Assembly (NCBI GenBank): GCA_030760725.1
Contig: JASWHV010000001.1
Coordinates: 22,999,928 to 23,063,927 of the forward strand
DNA: 64,000 nt
Source of the DNA: Neostapfia colusana
Lineage: Eukaryota; Streptophyta; Magnoliopsida; Poales; Poaceae
Reading direction: 5' to 3'
Position numbers and translations under genes: made by a program. Every line of letters begins with the position of its first letter. Positions within the stretch are counted from its first letter, which is position 1. The notes beneath the pieces were generated by a model that was not told where the DNA came from, searched no databases, and saw nothing but the letters and a program-made list of their open reading frames with translations. Of the stretch, positions 24,401 to 35,898 are shown one piece after another.

Positions 24401-25920
24401 GCCATGGTAGCTTAGCCATGACATTCCCAAGATTGCATCAATCTTATGCCCCCCTAGGATAATCATAGTGGTGGGATATATCTTCCCACCTAAGCACAGT
24501 GGTGCTTTTGGAACCATCATCGTTGCTGAAATCTTTCCTCCCGGTGAGCAGATCATATACGAACACTCGGTTGGAAAGGCTTCCAGCTGATGCTTAACCA
24601 CGTACGATGCACTTATAAAGTTGTGGGTTGCACCAGAATCAAAAAGTATGAGGATGGCTTGATGGTTGAGAGTAAACGTACCCGCCAGCACGTTGTCTCC
24701 CTCTGGAGCGTCCTCATTGTCGAGGTTGCGGACACCCCCAGTCCGCTGACCAACCTTCTTCACCGGAGGTCGGCCTCGAGCACCGCCCTGGAACTGGGCT
24801 TGCCTGCTGCTCTGCTGCCCCTGGGGACAGTCCTTCGCGAAGTGGCCCGCCTGGCCACACGTGAAGCAGGTGAAACGGGGCGGTCCCCCGCTGATCGGTG
24901 GACGGAATCCCGGGGCGCGTTATGGCGGTGGAAACGCCCGGGGTACCGTCTGCTGCTGCTGTTGCTGTCTTGGTGGTGGCATCGGCGGACGGAACGAGGG
25001 TGACTGGAAAGGACGTCCCCCGAGCCGTTGAGGTCGAGCCGGTGGATGCCACTGCTGCCCGGATGGTGTCCGATACACCATACGGTACTTCTGTGGCGCG
25101 CCACCACCGCTGCTAGGTGGAGCACTGCGCTTCCTCTGCTCAGCTGCCAACTCCCGCTGAGCATCCTCTTGCATAATCGCGGCATTGACTAGGTCGTTGA
25201 AAGTGCCGCGATTCCACTGAACGAGGTGCGTGTTCATTTCGGGGTGTAACCCCCGATAGAAATGCTCCCTCTTCTTCTCCTCCGTGGAGATATAGTCTGA
25301 CTCGTATTGCGCCAGATGGTTGAAGGCATGGGAGTAGTCATGGGCACTCCTCCCGCCCTGCTTCAGCTCCAAGAATTCTTGGAACTTCCTCTTCATGATT
25401 CCGGGAGGAATGTGATAGGCGCGGAACGCCTCCCGGAACTCTTGCCACTCCACGGCATGGCCAGCCGGACGTGAGGCGACATAGTTCGCCCACCATGCAC
25501 CAGCGGCACCGTGGAGTTGCTGCGCTGCGAACAGAGTCTTCTGCCGCTCCGTACATTGGAGCAGCCCGAACTTGGACTTGATGGTCCGCAGCCAGTTGTC
25601 CGCCTCCAGTGGTTCTTCGGCTTCGGTGAACACTGGAGGGTGCGTACTCATGAAATCCGAGTACGACACTTCACGTGGCTCACGAGGCCCTCGCTCTTGA
25701 CGTCCCCCCCGCCTGGGACGCATTCTGCACGATCGTGCGGAGCAGGTCGGTCTGCTCCTCACGACCTCCCACCAGTGCCCACTATCACATCCGCTAGAGT
25801 AAGCAGAGGCGGCGGTGGTGGCTGCTGCTGTGGGGTGCTGTCGTAGGCCGGTGGCTGGGAGTCGTCACCTCCCTGTTGGCTAGAGCCACCAACCTCGTGC
25901 GTGGTCCTAGTACGAACCAT
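21404..25920 (-). pseudogene. gag-pol: Tekay-B gag-pol with chromodomain-like tail; nearly intact
   Basis: One gag-pol frame read from ATG 25920. Gag: Q/P-rich N terminus, capsid (FTEAEEPLEADNWL...), zinc knuckle CFTCGQAGHFAKDC (about 24836-24880). Protease DSGATHNF (24617-24640). RT FIDDILVY (about 23684-23707). RNase H to 23012. Integrase: HHCC finger (AHLSKYSIH...CDTC), catalytic MDF, SDRG and TERVN residues, then a tail YPVEILDEKA..FYKILWS of chromodomain type, fitting Tekay chromoviruses. Lesions: frameshifts near 25770 and at the C7 run 25704-25710, a TAA near 24920 where a Tyr codon is expected, and a TAG near 23010 replacing Trp in the RNase H MRQRRW motif. Everything from 25762 is otherwise in one frame. 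Confidence 0.94.
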
Positions 25921-27754
25921 CTGCAACCACATGACAATAATCATCAGTCCCGCAACATTTTGCATGCAGTCCAAAGAAAATAGGCGTAAAACATAATGAC
26001 AATAATTCATGCGATACATCTCGTATGTAGATAATGTAATAACTTTGCACAAGCTACACCATTACCAGACCAAACACAAGCTAGTTCATCCAACTTGATG
26101 AACCTCCTCTTTGGAAGCTCAACATAACTAGGTTTGGTCACTATGAGACATTACTATCGCTTTGTCATTACGTATACCACCCTTAGGGTACAACACCCTC
26201 TCCAATGAGTTCAACTGTCATTCTTCTGTCAGAATGACCAGTTTCTACCTATTCCAAGTTTTGATCTGATTCTGGGCAGTTTCACGACTCAAGTTGAATA
26301 CCAAAGTTAAAGTCAACTTCAGTATATTTCCAACGAGTATTCATTTGCCCCCAGATCAGCTTTGGTTAAAAAGTTATGCTAAATCAAAGTCAGCAGAATT
26401 TCTGGAAGAATTTTAACAGCACCTCCCTTGGAAAGTTGCTGTTTTCAATTCGAGTTTCCACTGAACTCTGTGCTGAAACTTCAGAAACTTTGAATTGCAA
26501 AGATGTCACACATCTTCTCCCCTTTCTAAGGATGTATCATATGAAAATTTTTAAATTTTTTACTGGGATTTATGTTTGAAAAAACAGAACAGTCCAGAGA
26601 ATGTTTTACTCTGTCCTGGTTCTGGACAGTTTACATTCCTCTGGGATTTAAGCCATCTCAAGGTGAGTTTCAGCTCTGGAAGTCTACAACAAAGTTGTAG
26701 AGTACTTAAATACCTTTCCAGAACTATATAGCACACCTCTCTGGGCTAAAAGACCTGTGAGTTATGCCCTGTTGAAGATCAGCAAACTTGCTGTCCAAAA
26801 CAGAACACTCTGTTTTTCAGTCTTTTTGGAACTACCCTCATCACTATCCCATTCTTATACCCAACCAGGGTCCTAAATGTTGAACCTATAGATTTTAATT
26901 CCTTGTTATCATTATTTTCATGCATATGCCTACAATATCTCGGTACTACGTTCCTCACAAAAGAAAATCCTAACCGGATCATACCGACATATACGTCTCA
27001 AGTGTGGCACTAAACGGTCTCTCGCACACGTTTTCTACACGGATACAACGTGGTTAGTACCTGCAGAAGACCACACAATAGTGATGCACTAAAGGGTTTT
27101 GTTTCTATTTCAGGCAGTACTATATTTGAAAGTAAATACAAACGCCCGTATCATTTCCATACGGCCGTCCTTGAGTTAAGTCACGTCTCAAGGCATGTGA
27201 TCGTGTTTCAACACCACACGACGGGGAACCCGAGTATGTCATGAACGGGTCGTCACGGTTGGGAATGTTATCAACCCAACAGATACCACCTACTGCCCTG
27301 CAGGGCACGCCGATGGCAAGCGCTGCGTATGTCCTCCTGGGCTACTTCCAGACGAACACACTCTCGCGTTACTGACCACGCGATGGGGTCTCCACTTACT
27401 TGCCTAATGCACGCTAGGGATCAGCGTTTCATATGAACTCAGGGGCATGAAGAGTCCAAGAGTTTCATATTGACGTCTCACACCAAGCTGTGAGACTCTA
27501 TCCCTGAACCACATTCCTTGTCAGGGGGAGCTAACCGAGATTGAACCGCTTTCGGTGGCGTTCCTTACCATACTTACCAGAGCATAGGTGCGTCGTTACG
27601 TAATTGAAATTCAGAATTATAATACATAAATTAGTCTTTGCCACTTTAAGTAACTATTCTAATATAGTCCTTACTTGGGCAACTACCGAACCCTCACCGT
27701 ATACCTAAGTTTTCCTATAATATAGTCCTTAAGTACTGTGCTATCCCCAATGCA
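25921..27754 (-). promoter_or_regulatory. Tekay-B leader, non-coding (1.8 kb)
   Basis: Long untranslated region between primer site and gag. I see no ORF worth calling. Parts (27170-27310) match, in reverse, the leader of the plus-strand Tekay-B element at 57940-58100, so it is a conserved part of the family that may hold packaging or translation signals. Confidence 0.6.
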
Positions 27755-27766
27755 GCTCTGATACCA
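27755..27766 (-). promoter_or_regulatory. tRNA-iMet primer-binding site of the Tekay-B element
   Basis: Coding strand: LTR end ...CCGCCACA, three bases GCC, then TGGTATCAGAGCTGCATTGG. The core of 12 matches the 3' end of plant initiator tRNA-Met. Confidence 0.92.
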
Positions 27767-27769
27767 GGC

Positions 27770-30700
27770 TGTGGCGGACCGGAATCCGCTCATCCAAGAT
27801 CGCAGAGGGTGGTGCCGCGCGATGCGACACCCGACAGCACACATCATAAGAACACATTATATTACATGAAAAAAAAACAAACTGAATGTACAAAGTAGTA
27901 CACTTCTCAGTTACAAACTAGGGTCTTTATTACACAGCGGAAATTTTTTTTTTACAACTCACGCCCGCCTATCTAGCAAAAGTGGTTGCCCAGCCCTAGG
28001 GCAACCCACACTAGCTGCACTCCTCAGCTCAGCGTGGCGTGTACGGCTCCCACTCAGCCGTGGTCCCCGACGGAGGGTAACCCTCGCCGGTGGACTCGTA
28101 CTCCGAGTCCGTGGGTGGCTCTTCACCTGAAAAACACTTAAGCAGCAACCGTGAGCACAAAGGCTCAGCAAGGATTAACCGACTTACCTAAGCATGAAAC
28201 TCTACATGAGGTGTACCATGACATAGGATAGCAATGTTGCAGCAAATGGACACGCCTACAAGTTCATCCTTAGTTCATCTTTTAGCAACAAGTTAACGGT
28301 TCATAAAGCTGAAATTTAGTGACCAATATTTGGTGGCACACATGTAACAATATAATTATATCATAACAGCGATATTGAATCATAACATTTCATTCATTAA
28401 TCTATGTTACGACACAGTGAACAAGCGGTACTCGTCACCACGAGGGACGGCGAATCGACTCGATATACACCTGCAGGGAAAACCCAAAGAGCACGTCACG
28501 TACGCCCACCCGTGGAGCTGCACAGCACGCTCACTCGATGTCGTACGGGACAACATTTCACCCAACAGCCCAAACGTCGAACCGGTCGCACCGAAACGAG
28601 CAGGAGGTTCCCCACACGGAGCATCTCTCTATGCCCGTTGGCAGATTTCCACCTTGCTGCCCTCAGCTTACACCTATAAATCGGTGCGTTATGCCTCGAC
28701 GCCTGGAGGTTTAGGCTACATCGGTTTATCGGCCCATATATCCGATATGCCTTCGGTACGTTCAATACTTGTTCAGCAGGGCCGCACACGGATCAGTCCT
28801 CAATCGACACGGGCAGGGCTGCGCACACGAGACTCTCTCTTGCTGCGCCCTAGCCCCTGCCTAGTCTCATTTTCATTACTAAAGTGATCTCACGTCACTC
28901 AACCGAACCCGTGTGTCCCAAAGCCTATCTCGCGAGTAGATTCCAACTACTCGACTTGTACCGAAGTCCTATGAATCATTAAGCGTAGCCTGTCTACTCG
29001 AGGTCTTAGACACTACCCTCACTCTTAAGGACAAATTCGGGTCATGCAAGTGGGGTTCCATCCATCCTATACCTAATGCACAATCATACTTCATATGACA
29101 CATGTAAACAAAGTAAAACTTATAAAGAGGTTAATGCAAACCGGGGCTTGCCTTGTTGCTGCTGGTCAGTAGTTAGTTCTTCGTCCGGGAGAAGGAAGTC
29201 CAGAACCTCCGGAGCTTCCTCGCCTTCAGCGACTACACGTTATTGAAATACTACATGTTAATGAATATGCAAACAAGTTTATTGTAATACTACTGCTATT
29301 AGTGCTAATAACCAGTCTCTAACACCTGGAACTCTGTTTAAGAATTTAAAGATGAACTGGGTGTTGGTGGTTTGGCTTAGACTTAATCCCCCTGGTTAAA
29401 AGCTAAGTGGTTTTCCCCCTTTTCCATATTAATCCCTCAAGTGGTTAAACAGGACAGGGGTGATCCAGAGCTCCAATGGAGCTGAGAATTTTTGTGTGAG
29501 TTCCTTGTCACAAGAAAACTCTCTGGACCAAACATTAGCACCTCTCCCTGAGTGGTTTGCTCAGAATAATTCTTTTAGCAATTAAGAAAGGAAGAATTAA
29601 TTCTGAGGTAACACCCCTGTTCATGCTCAACTTAGTGAACTAAAATTTTAGCTCATAGAGTTTGCATGAATTTTCCTAGCATTTTTGGAGCTAGGATTTG
29701 CCCAGAACTGAATTTCCAAGTTTTTGGAAATTCTCTGAAAATGTTTCTGTATTCAAATGAACACAGCACCTTCAAATTTGAATTGCTCTGACCAAATCAA
29801 CTCCAAATGGTCTGAAACTTTTACAGGGGTTCACTAATGTCCTAAAGAACATGCTGGCAAAATTTGGGGATTTTTGAATGAACCAAATTCCCTCTAAAAC
29901 TCTTTTGCTGAAAAGCTTTAAAGAATTTTCCAGAATTAAATAATAGGTTTCATCCAAATTGGGTTTCGGATTTGGATTGTACTCAGTTAGAGGAATCCAA
30001 CAAAATTTGTTTCATAATTTTTGGATTCTCCTACCCCAAGTTGTGGTCCTCCAAAGTTTGAACTACAAACTGGACAGTTCAAAATGTTTAAATGTCTGCC
30101 AGTGGGTGCCACCCGGCAGTCTTCTCCTTCCTCGCGCCAACAGGGGTCCACGGCGGCGCACTCCGGCGAGCGTCGCCGGAACCGCTTTCCCAGCCGTCTC
30201 CCGACCCCAAACTTGCCGCCCCGCCCTAACTCACGACGCTGAACTCGTCGGTGGTGTCGCCGGCGGCCGTAGCTCACCGGAACAGGGCTCCCGACGGTGA
30301 CAGCGGCGGTTAGGGTTCCAGCGTGGTCAGGAATGCATTACAACGCATCCAAATGATCGGCAAAGGGTCGGAGAGCATCACAGGAGCTCGAGGGTGATGG
30401 AAATGGCCGCCAAACCCCATGAAAAGGTCGGCAGCCTAGAGCTCCACGGTGAACCGAGCTATTATTCTATGGCGGCCTGAAAAACAACCCAAACCCGGCC
30501 CTTTCTGGGTCATTTCCCTTGATTCTTGGTCGAGGAGGGCCGCTAGGGAGTGAGGAAGGTGTGTGTAGTCTCACCCGAGCTGGGTTGGCCGGTGCAGCTA
30601 GAATTTTGGGTTAGACCGACCCCTACCCGGTTGCACTAGTTCTCGGGATTCTTAGGAATTCTCAGTGCACGGTCTATCAATGGCTAGGAGGGTTGCAGCT

Positions 30701-31821
30701 ACACGATCTGGAGACTAAGGCGCATCTTTTCCGTGTAGAAGTCTGGCGGTGAAACTGACCGTGGCGTGCTGTCCACGGGGAGCAATCCTCAGCTTTCCGC
30801 CGGTGCTTTGTTCCTCGGCGCCCGTTGCCGAATTGCACGCGCCACAGGCTAGGAGTTTCGGGGTTGTGGGGCTGACGTGGTAGAGCATGCACGGGCGCTG
30901 TATTTTGGTGCTGCTGGCACGAGCAACCGAGGCTCGGTTGGTGCCGGCGATCGGGAAAAGAGAGCGCGGGTGAGCTCCGGTTCTGTGCGGGGGTGAGGGA
31001 AACAGCGAGCGTGCGATCAATGAAGAAGGCGACGTGCTGCTGTTTGCTCCCGGGGTAAAGATCGGGCCGAGGCGGCGGAGCCGGCAAGCTGGTCGCCAGC
31101 ACGCGAGGAGGGGGGGGCGAGGTGGCTGCTCGGTTGGCGCGGTGTCGAGCGCTGCCGAGGCCCGGTAAACCGAGTTCGCTCGGTGTTGACTTAGACCCGA
31201 AGGCTAGCTGACTGGTGGGCCCTCTTCTCCCCCCTAATCTTCTCTGTTGTGCAAATATCCCATCTACTCAGACTTGAAAAGGGAACTTAGCCACCAATTC
31301 AGAGGAAGAATTTGATTTCATCAACTTCAAATTGGTTTGGCCACATTCCCTTCATATTTGAATTTGAAACTTCAAATTCAGTTTGAATTGCTACAAATTT
31401 GGCTCCCGACAAGATGAAGTCCAATGGGACTGAAAATTGGTGGGGTCACTCAGGAAAATATGCTGAGTTTGAATATGAAGCTAACTTTTGAATTTGGGTG
31501 ATGAAAGTTGCTGCAATTTGAATTTACATTCAAATTGGCCTCTTTTCCAAATACCTCCAAAAGTGCCTCAAAAAGTGTTGAATTTACATGAAACTTGGAC
31601 TGAACCTCCCCAAGACTTTTCAAATTCTAAGGGTGAGCTCAACCTCTCATGTTCATGTGTAGAAACCCTACTTTGTAAAAGTGAAGGCTTTCCCCTCTAA
31701 TCACTCATTTGATGGAGGTTACTTGCTCTTCACAATATTTCCTAAGATGTCCACAATAAAAACTGTGGTGTTGTGAGGTGAAGAAAAAGTTTTTGCAAGT
31801 CCCTTTTCTTGGGCTTTTACA
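27770..31821 (-). repeat. 5' LTR of the Tekay-B element (4,052 bp)
   Basis: Plus strand opens TGTGGCGG and ends GGGCTTTTACA, followed by the CTCTT target duplication. Near-identical to 17338-21337. Differences include a roughly 50-bp extra stretch around 29900-29960. No gene. Confidence 0.95.
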
Positions 31822-31826
31822 CTCTT

Positions 31827-32047
31827 CAGCCGGGCGGCTTGGGTCCACTTGTCATCGACGCTTGGTCTTGGAGCTGAAGCGGTTGTCCAAGCGGCATATT
31901 CGAAGAGTTTCGAATCACTTTGAACCGCGCCTGGGAAGTAAAAGGGGATTTTACCCGCATCGCGGCTTCCATTCGCACTTCCCAGCGCTTGCATCTTCCT
32001 TGAGCTCTTGCGCCCTTGTCTTCCCTGTCCTTGAGCTTCCGTCTGCC
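31827..32047 (+). promoter_or_regulatory. Upstream region of the antisense gene, right part
   Basis: Continuation of 17067-17332 after the Tekay-B insertion. Contains gaagtaaaaggggattttaccc and a pyrimidine-rich stretch directly before the ATG, but no clear TATA box. Likely 5' UTR or promoter by position only. Confidence 0.4.
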
Positions 32048-34125
32048 ATGGCTTCCAACCTGCCTCCAGAGAAGAAACGTGCCCGGTCTCCTCCGGCGGG
32101 GGCGTTCGCGCCGAGTCAAGGGTCCAGGGCGCCTGCGCGCCCTGCTTCTGGAGATTGCGCCCCGTCCGGTGGCGACTCCAAGAGGCCTCGGGAACATCAT
32201 CTCGATGGAACTCCTTTTGAGCGGCGACGGACTGAAGGTCTCCGGGCGTCGCGCCCTCCTTCCTCAGGAGGTGGAGCTTCGAGGGGGAGCGCTGGTGCGG
32301 CGATGCCCAGGGGCGAGCCAAGAACTCAGGCACCCCGGGCTTCAGGAGTCAGATCGGTGTCTAGGGGGGCTTCAGAAGCATCCCCTGCTCCGCCAGTTCG
32401 GGCGACTGCGGGGCAGCCCTCGGTGGCGACGGCGGGCTCTAGTGGACCTACCCCGGCTCGGAAGCCGGGGTTCAGAGCCCGTTGGAGCGCTCGTGTCTCT
32501 CGGTAAGCGACGTTTACCGGATTCTAGAGCCTGTATTGTCTTCTTATTTTCTTAACTCGGGAGTCTCCTATGTTTGCAGGGACCCCTCGAGTGCCAGTAA
32601 CGTTCCCATTTCCCGGCCATCCCCGACTGACGGGGAATCTGCGCCGCAGCGCCCGGAAACCAAAACGGTCGCAGCGACCCCCAAGCCAGCGCAAGTTCCT
32701 TATGCGTCGGTCGGCCCGGCTCCTGCGGCAGCGGCGACACCTCCCATTCAGCCCCCTTCACCGGCTCGAGAGCCGGCTGTAGCTGAAGGTTTGGCGGGAC
32801 CGGCTGGCGGTGTCCCGCCTCCTGTTGCCAAAGCAGGAGAAGCTGCCACGGGCCCTACAGCGGGCAGCGAACCAGGGCGCACCGGGAGCGAGCCTGCCCC
32901 AGTGCCGGCTTCTCCTGATCAGAGCCTTATCCCGGTTGCCGGAGCGTCGACTCCTCCTGAAGACAACGTGATGGAGGAGGTCGGGGGCGCGGCTTCGGCC
33001 TCTGCCGTCCCACTGCCCCTGGTAGACGCTCTTGAGCTCGCCCAGACGAGCGTCCGGCAGGTTCTGGCTGCGCTTGGTCGAGAGCGGGAGGGGCAGGCAG
33101 TAGAGAGGGATCGCCTCCTCACCTGGGGGCGCCTCTTGAAGGAGCGAACCGAGGAGGTCAGGGAGGAGCTTGACTCGAGGCGGGCGTTGCACAATGTCAT
33201 AGAGGCGCTCCTTGACCGTCAGAGGAGGGCCGTCAACCGCCTGGACTCCGAGACTCGGTGGCTCCACCGGGAGGCTCACGAGTCTCACACTCAGGCCGAT
33301 GAGCGTCTTTCTGCTTTGGAGGGGCTGCGCCTGAAGCTGGAGCGCCGTGAGCGCGCCATAGCGGACCAGGAGTGCACTGCGGCAGCTGAGGCTGAGAAGG
33401 TCGCCGCGTGGCTGGCGGCTGGTGAGGGTGACCTAAGGGCCCGAGCCAAAGAGTTGGAGGCCCGAAAGGCCGATCTGGTCGCAAGGGAGGAGCAAGTCTC
33501 CCGGGAGCGCCAGGCGGTCCTGGATCGGGAGCTGTCTGCCGACTTCCGGGCTTCGGAGTTGGAGCGGCTTGCCCAGAGCCTCCAGCTCCGGGAAGACTCT
33601 CTGGCGGCCAAGGAGAAGGAATTCTCCGAGGGGAGCCTTGACGCCTTGCTGGCAGCCCGCCGCAAGGTGGAGGAGCTTCTGGCCTTGCGGTCCTCCAAGG
33701 CTCGGGCGGTCTTGAGCTTCGTCGACCAGGCGGGGTCCGCCATGGTCCCTCTTGGCTTTAGCCCGGTGAAGGCAGCGGACCCGGCGCAGAAGGTGGCCGA
33801 GGTGATCCCCACGCTCGAGTCTATCAGCGCCAAGCTGAACAGGCTTGAAGCGGTGGTCGCCGGCGAGCTCGAGGCAGAGGGACAGGGCCTGGCAATGGAG
33901 GTTGCTACGCACGTGTTGGCGTGCTTCCAAAGCCGGGATCCTTCCTTCTCACTGGATTCAGCGAGACAGGGCCCCGCCGCGGAACGGGAGGAAGCCGCCA
34001 GGGCTGAAGTTGGGGACGTGGCTGCCCTTGTAGCCTCTTGGTTCGGCGCGAGCCAGGGGAATCCTAGGGCTTGTATCTTTTCATTTTCTTTTGTTGAGTC
34101 TGTAGTCCAGCTCGTGGAGCCTTGA
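32048..34125 (+). CDS. Antisense gene of R(-): Pro/Ala-rich coiled-coil protein, one intron, intact
   Basis: CDS join(32048-32502, 32580-34125), 666 residues, transcribed opposite to the retrotransposon. Intron 32503-32579 (77 bp) has GT..AG ends (CGGTAAGC...TTTGCAGG); without splicing the frame stops at once, with splicing it is open throughout. N terminus has a basic KKRAR stretch that could be a nuclear signal. Residues about 160-300 are Pro/Ala/Gly-rich, 309-524 are Glu/Arg/Leu-rich with heptad spacing (long coiled coil), and a C-terminal block (IPTLES..LEAEGQGL..ATHVLACF) matches 49204-49413 in R(+). Antisense ORFs near the 3' LTR are known in Tat/Retand elements; their function is unknown. 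The last 20 or so codons may be read-through from an earlier natural end. Upstream exons could have been lost. Confidence 0.75.
32503..32579 (+). other. Intron of the antisense gene (77 bp)
   Basis: Donor CG|GTAAGC and acceptor TTTGCAG|G; pyrimidine-rich 3' half. It joins two frames at phase 2 and has a counterpart of 75 bp in R(+). Confidence 0.75.
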
Positions 34126-34680
34126 ATGAATAGACTCTTGTTGTTTTCTGTGTCTGTGTGCTTTTATCTTCTTCTTGGCTTGGCCTGGCCGAGTCCTTAG
34201 CTCCGCAAGGTACTCAGAGGTCTTCACCAATCTTGAAGCCTTGCACAGACACCTTCCTCGGGTCCTTATCGAGTTAAGGGCCCCAGGGTCTCCGGAGCTC
34301 GCCCCATGAGAACGGGGAGGTCCGGATCTGTCGACCACGTGGCGGTCCCAGAGCTCTCTGAGAAGACGGAGGTCCAGCCCCGCTGGACACGTGGGGCCTT
34401 TGGGGCTCGCCCCTTCTTAAGGGGCGAGACCCGGATCCTCCGGTCTTGCGCTGGAGTAGTCGATAGCTCTTCCCCCCCCCCTTCGTGCAGTCCCCGTAGC
34501 TAAAACCTGGAGATCATGCACATAGGTAGAGGAAGCGTAATTCTCCTCCGGGGTTCTCCCCTCCCTGTCCCTTAGTCTTATTTGGCTTACGGTCCTAGTC
34601 CAGTATACGGGGCTTGGGAAATTCTGCGCGCGAGGCGCCGGGGCTCCGGCTCCCTCTGAGGTCAGGGTACGACCATCTGG
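34126..34680. other. R(-) non-coding region with three G-box units
   Basis: 3' flank of the antisense gene (T-rich, 34126-34190), then at about 34280-34430 three units of the GGAGCTC..GAGGTCCGG..CCACGTGG / ACACGTGG type also found in Retand LTRs, then 250 bp leading to the hairpins. No gene. Confidence 0.65.
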
Positions 34681-35211
34681 CCCCTAGTACCGGACCGTAA
34701 GCCGGGGAAGCAGAGTGCACAGTCTTTTGGTACGGAACCAGGCAAAGCGACTGTGCTCCCCTGGACTTCCGAAGGGCAGGGTGCGCACGCTTTGGGTCAG
34801 AACCGGCTAAGCAGGCTACGCACCCTGGACCCCCCATGCACAGCGCAGGTCTTTCCTGGAGGTGACCAACTAGCACCGCAACACCTGACTGGGGGAGGCC
34901 CGAAAGGCCCCCTGGCCATCGGCAGGTGCCTCAAGCGCAACTACCTTTGGTAGGATAGCAAATGCTGACTATGGATGAGAGCGGGAAAGGGGAGCTAAAT
35001 GTACGGTGAGCATACATAGAAAGTGCGGTCATAGAAATTAATGCATAAATTAAATGAGCACATAAGTAAAAGCGTGGTAGAACAAGTTTCTGTGTAAATA
35101 CCCAATTGAGGAAGGCAGGCTGAACATGGAGGCAACGACCCACCCCATTAAGAAGGGAAGCAAGACTCTACGCGCTTGGGGTCGGAACCAGGCCAAGCTG
35201 GACGTAGTCCT
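34681..35211 (-). repeat. R(-) hairpin module: three stem-loops with a shared loop
   Basis: Stem-loops at 34713-34758, 34778-34826 and 35162-35211. On the element's coding strand each has a loop GCCTGGTTCCGTACC or close (GCCGGTTCTGACC, GCCTGGTTCCGACC) closed by a stem whose sequence differs between copies yet still pairs. A second small hairpin (CCCC..GGGG, 34681-34707) follows the first. Region 34830-35160 between copies 2 and 3 holds no gene. Same module in R(+) at 40437-41130. Confidence 0.75.
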
Positions 35212-35309
35212 GGACCGTCCCCTGAGGCTTAGCTGCTCCGAGCACTGTTTCTGGAGCCTATGGGATCTATTACAGAAAGGAAAAGGCTTGTTCTACTAAT
35301 GCTCTGGGG

Positions 35310-35621
35310 TTAGAACTTACTGTGATGTTCCATGTTCCAAGGGTTCGGGAGCGGATCCCATCCTCGGTGGAGAGGCATATGTACCTGGGGCGGCAACTTT
35401 CGTGACTCGGAAGGGACCTTCCCGGCTGGGGGAGAGTTCATAGGTCCTTCGTGGGAAAGTGTGCGCCGCGGCACCAGGTCGCCTTCTTGTAGCTTCCAGA
35501 CGCGCTTGGTCCTTTGGCGGTAGCGCCGGAGCGCCAGCCGGGACCGTGCGTTGCAGAGTGTTGCTTGTAATCGTGCCTCGTCGACGAGGTCGATATCTTC
35601 ACGCCGGAGCTGGTCCTGCTC
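35310..35621 (-). pseudogene. R(-) integrase C-terminal remnant
   Basis: Encodes REDIDLVDEARLQA..RSRLALRRYRQ..KLQEGDLVPRR, the end of a Tat/Retand integrase, then in a second frame LSPSREGPFRV and, again shifted, NPWNMEH..KF, all familiar from the integrase tail of these elements. Nothing of protease, RT, RNase H or the integrase DDE core lies between this and gag; only 277 bp of Pro-rich unassigned sequence (35622-35898). Confidence 0.75.
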
Positions 35622-35898
35622 GGCTTCTCCCGGGGGCCCCAGGGTACCTTCCTCTATTGGCTCAGGCCGACAAGAGGTAGGCGGACCCGGACTCTTCTTG
35701 GGGGACCCAGGATGTTGACGGATCTTGGGCGGCCCCCGGGAGGTGAGGCCGAGGCACGGAGACGTGCGCTCGGGTGGAGTTGGCCCGGTTCTGCACCGCC
35801 GGGGCTGGTGCTTGGGCTGCTGCAACTGCTTGGAGCTTTTCCAAGGCTGATACCGCAGCAGTGCAGTTTCCATAGATCTTTGGGGCAGTTGTAGTGAA

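Larger units (their letters stand above)
17333..31826 (-). mobile_element. Complete Tekay-B retrotransposon with CTCTT target duplication
   Basis: 14,484 bp (17338-31821) between CTCTT copies at 17333-17337 and 31822-31826. 3' LTR 17338-21337, polypurine tract, gag-pol, long leader, tRNA-iMet primer site, 5' LTR 27770-31821. The LTRs are near-identical by eye, with scattered substitutions and one indel of about 50 bp near 29900-29960, so insertion is fairly recent. It is the youngest resolved layer of the stack and the only element with all domains present. Confidence 0.96.

Noticed and set aside
33291..33930. Minus-strand frames of 165-180 codons opposite the antisense gene
   Set aside because: GC-rich mirror frames of the plus-strand coiled-coil gene; no homologous frame in R(+).
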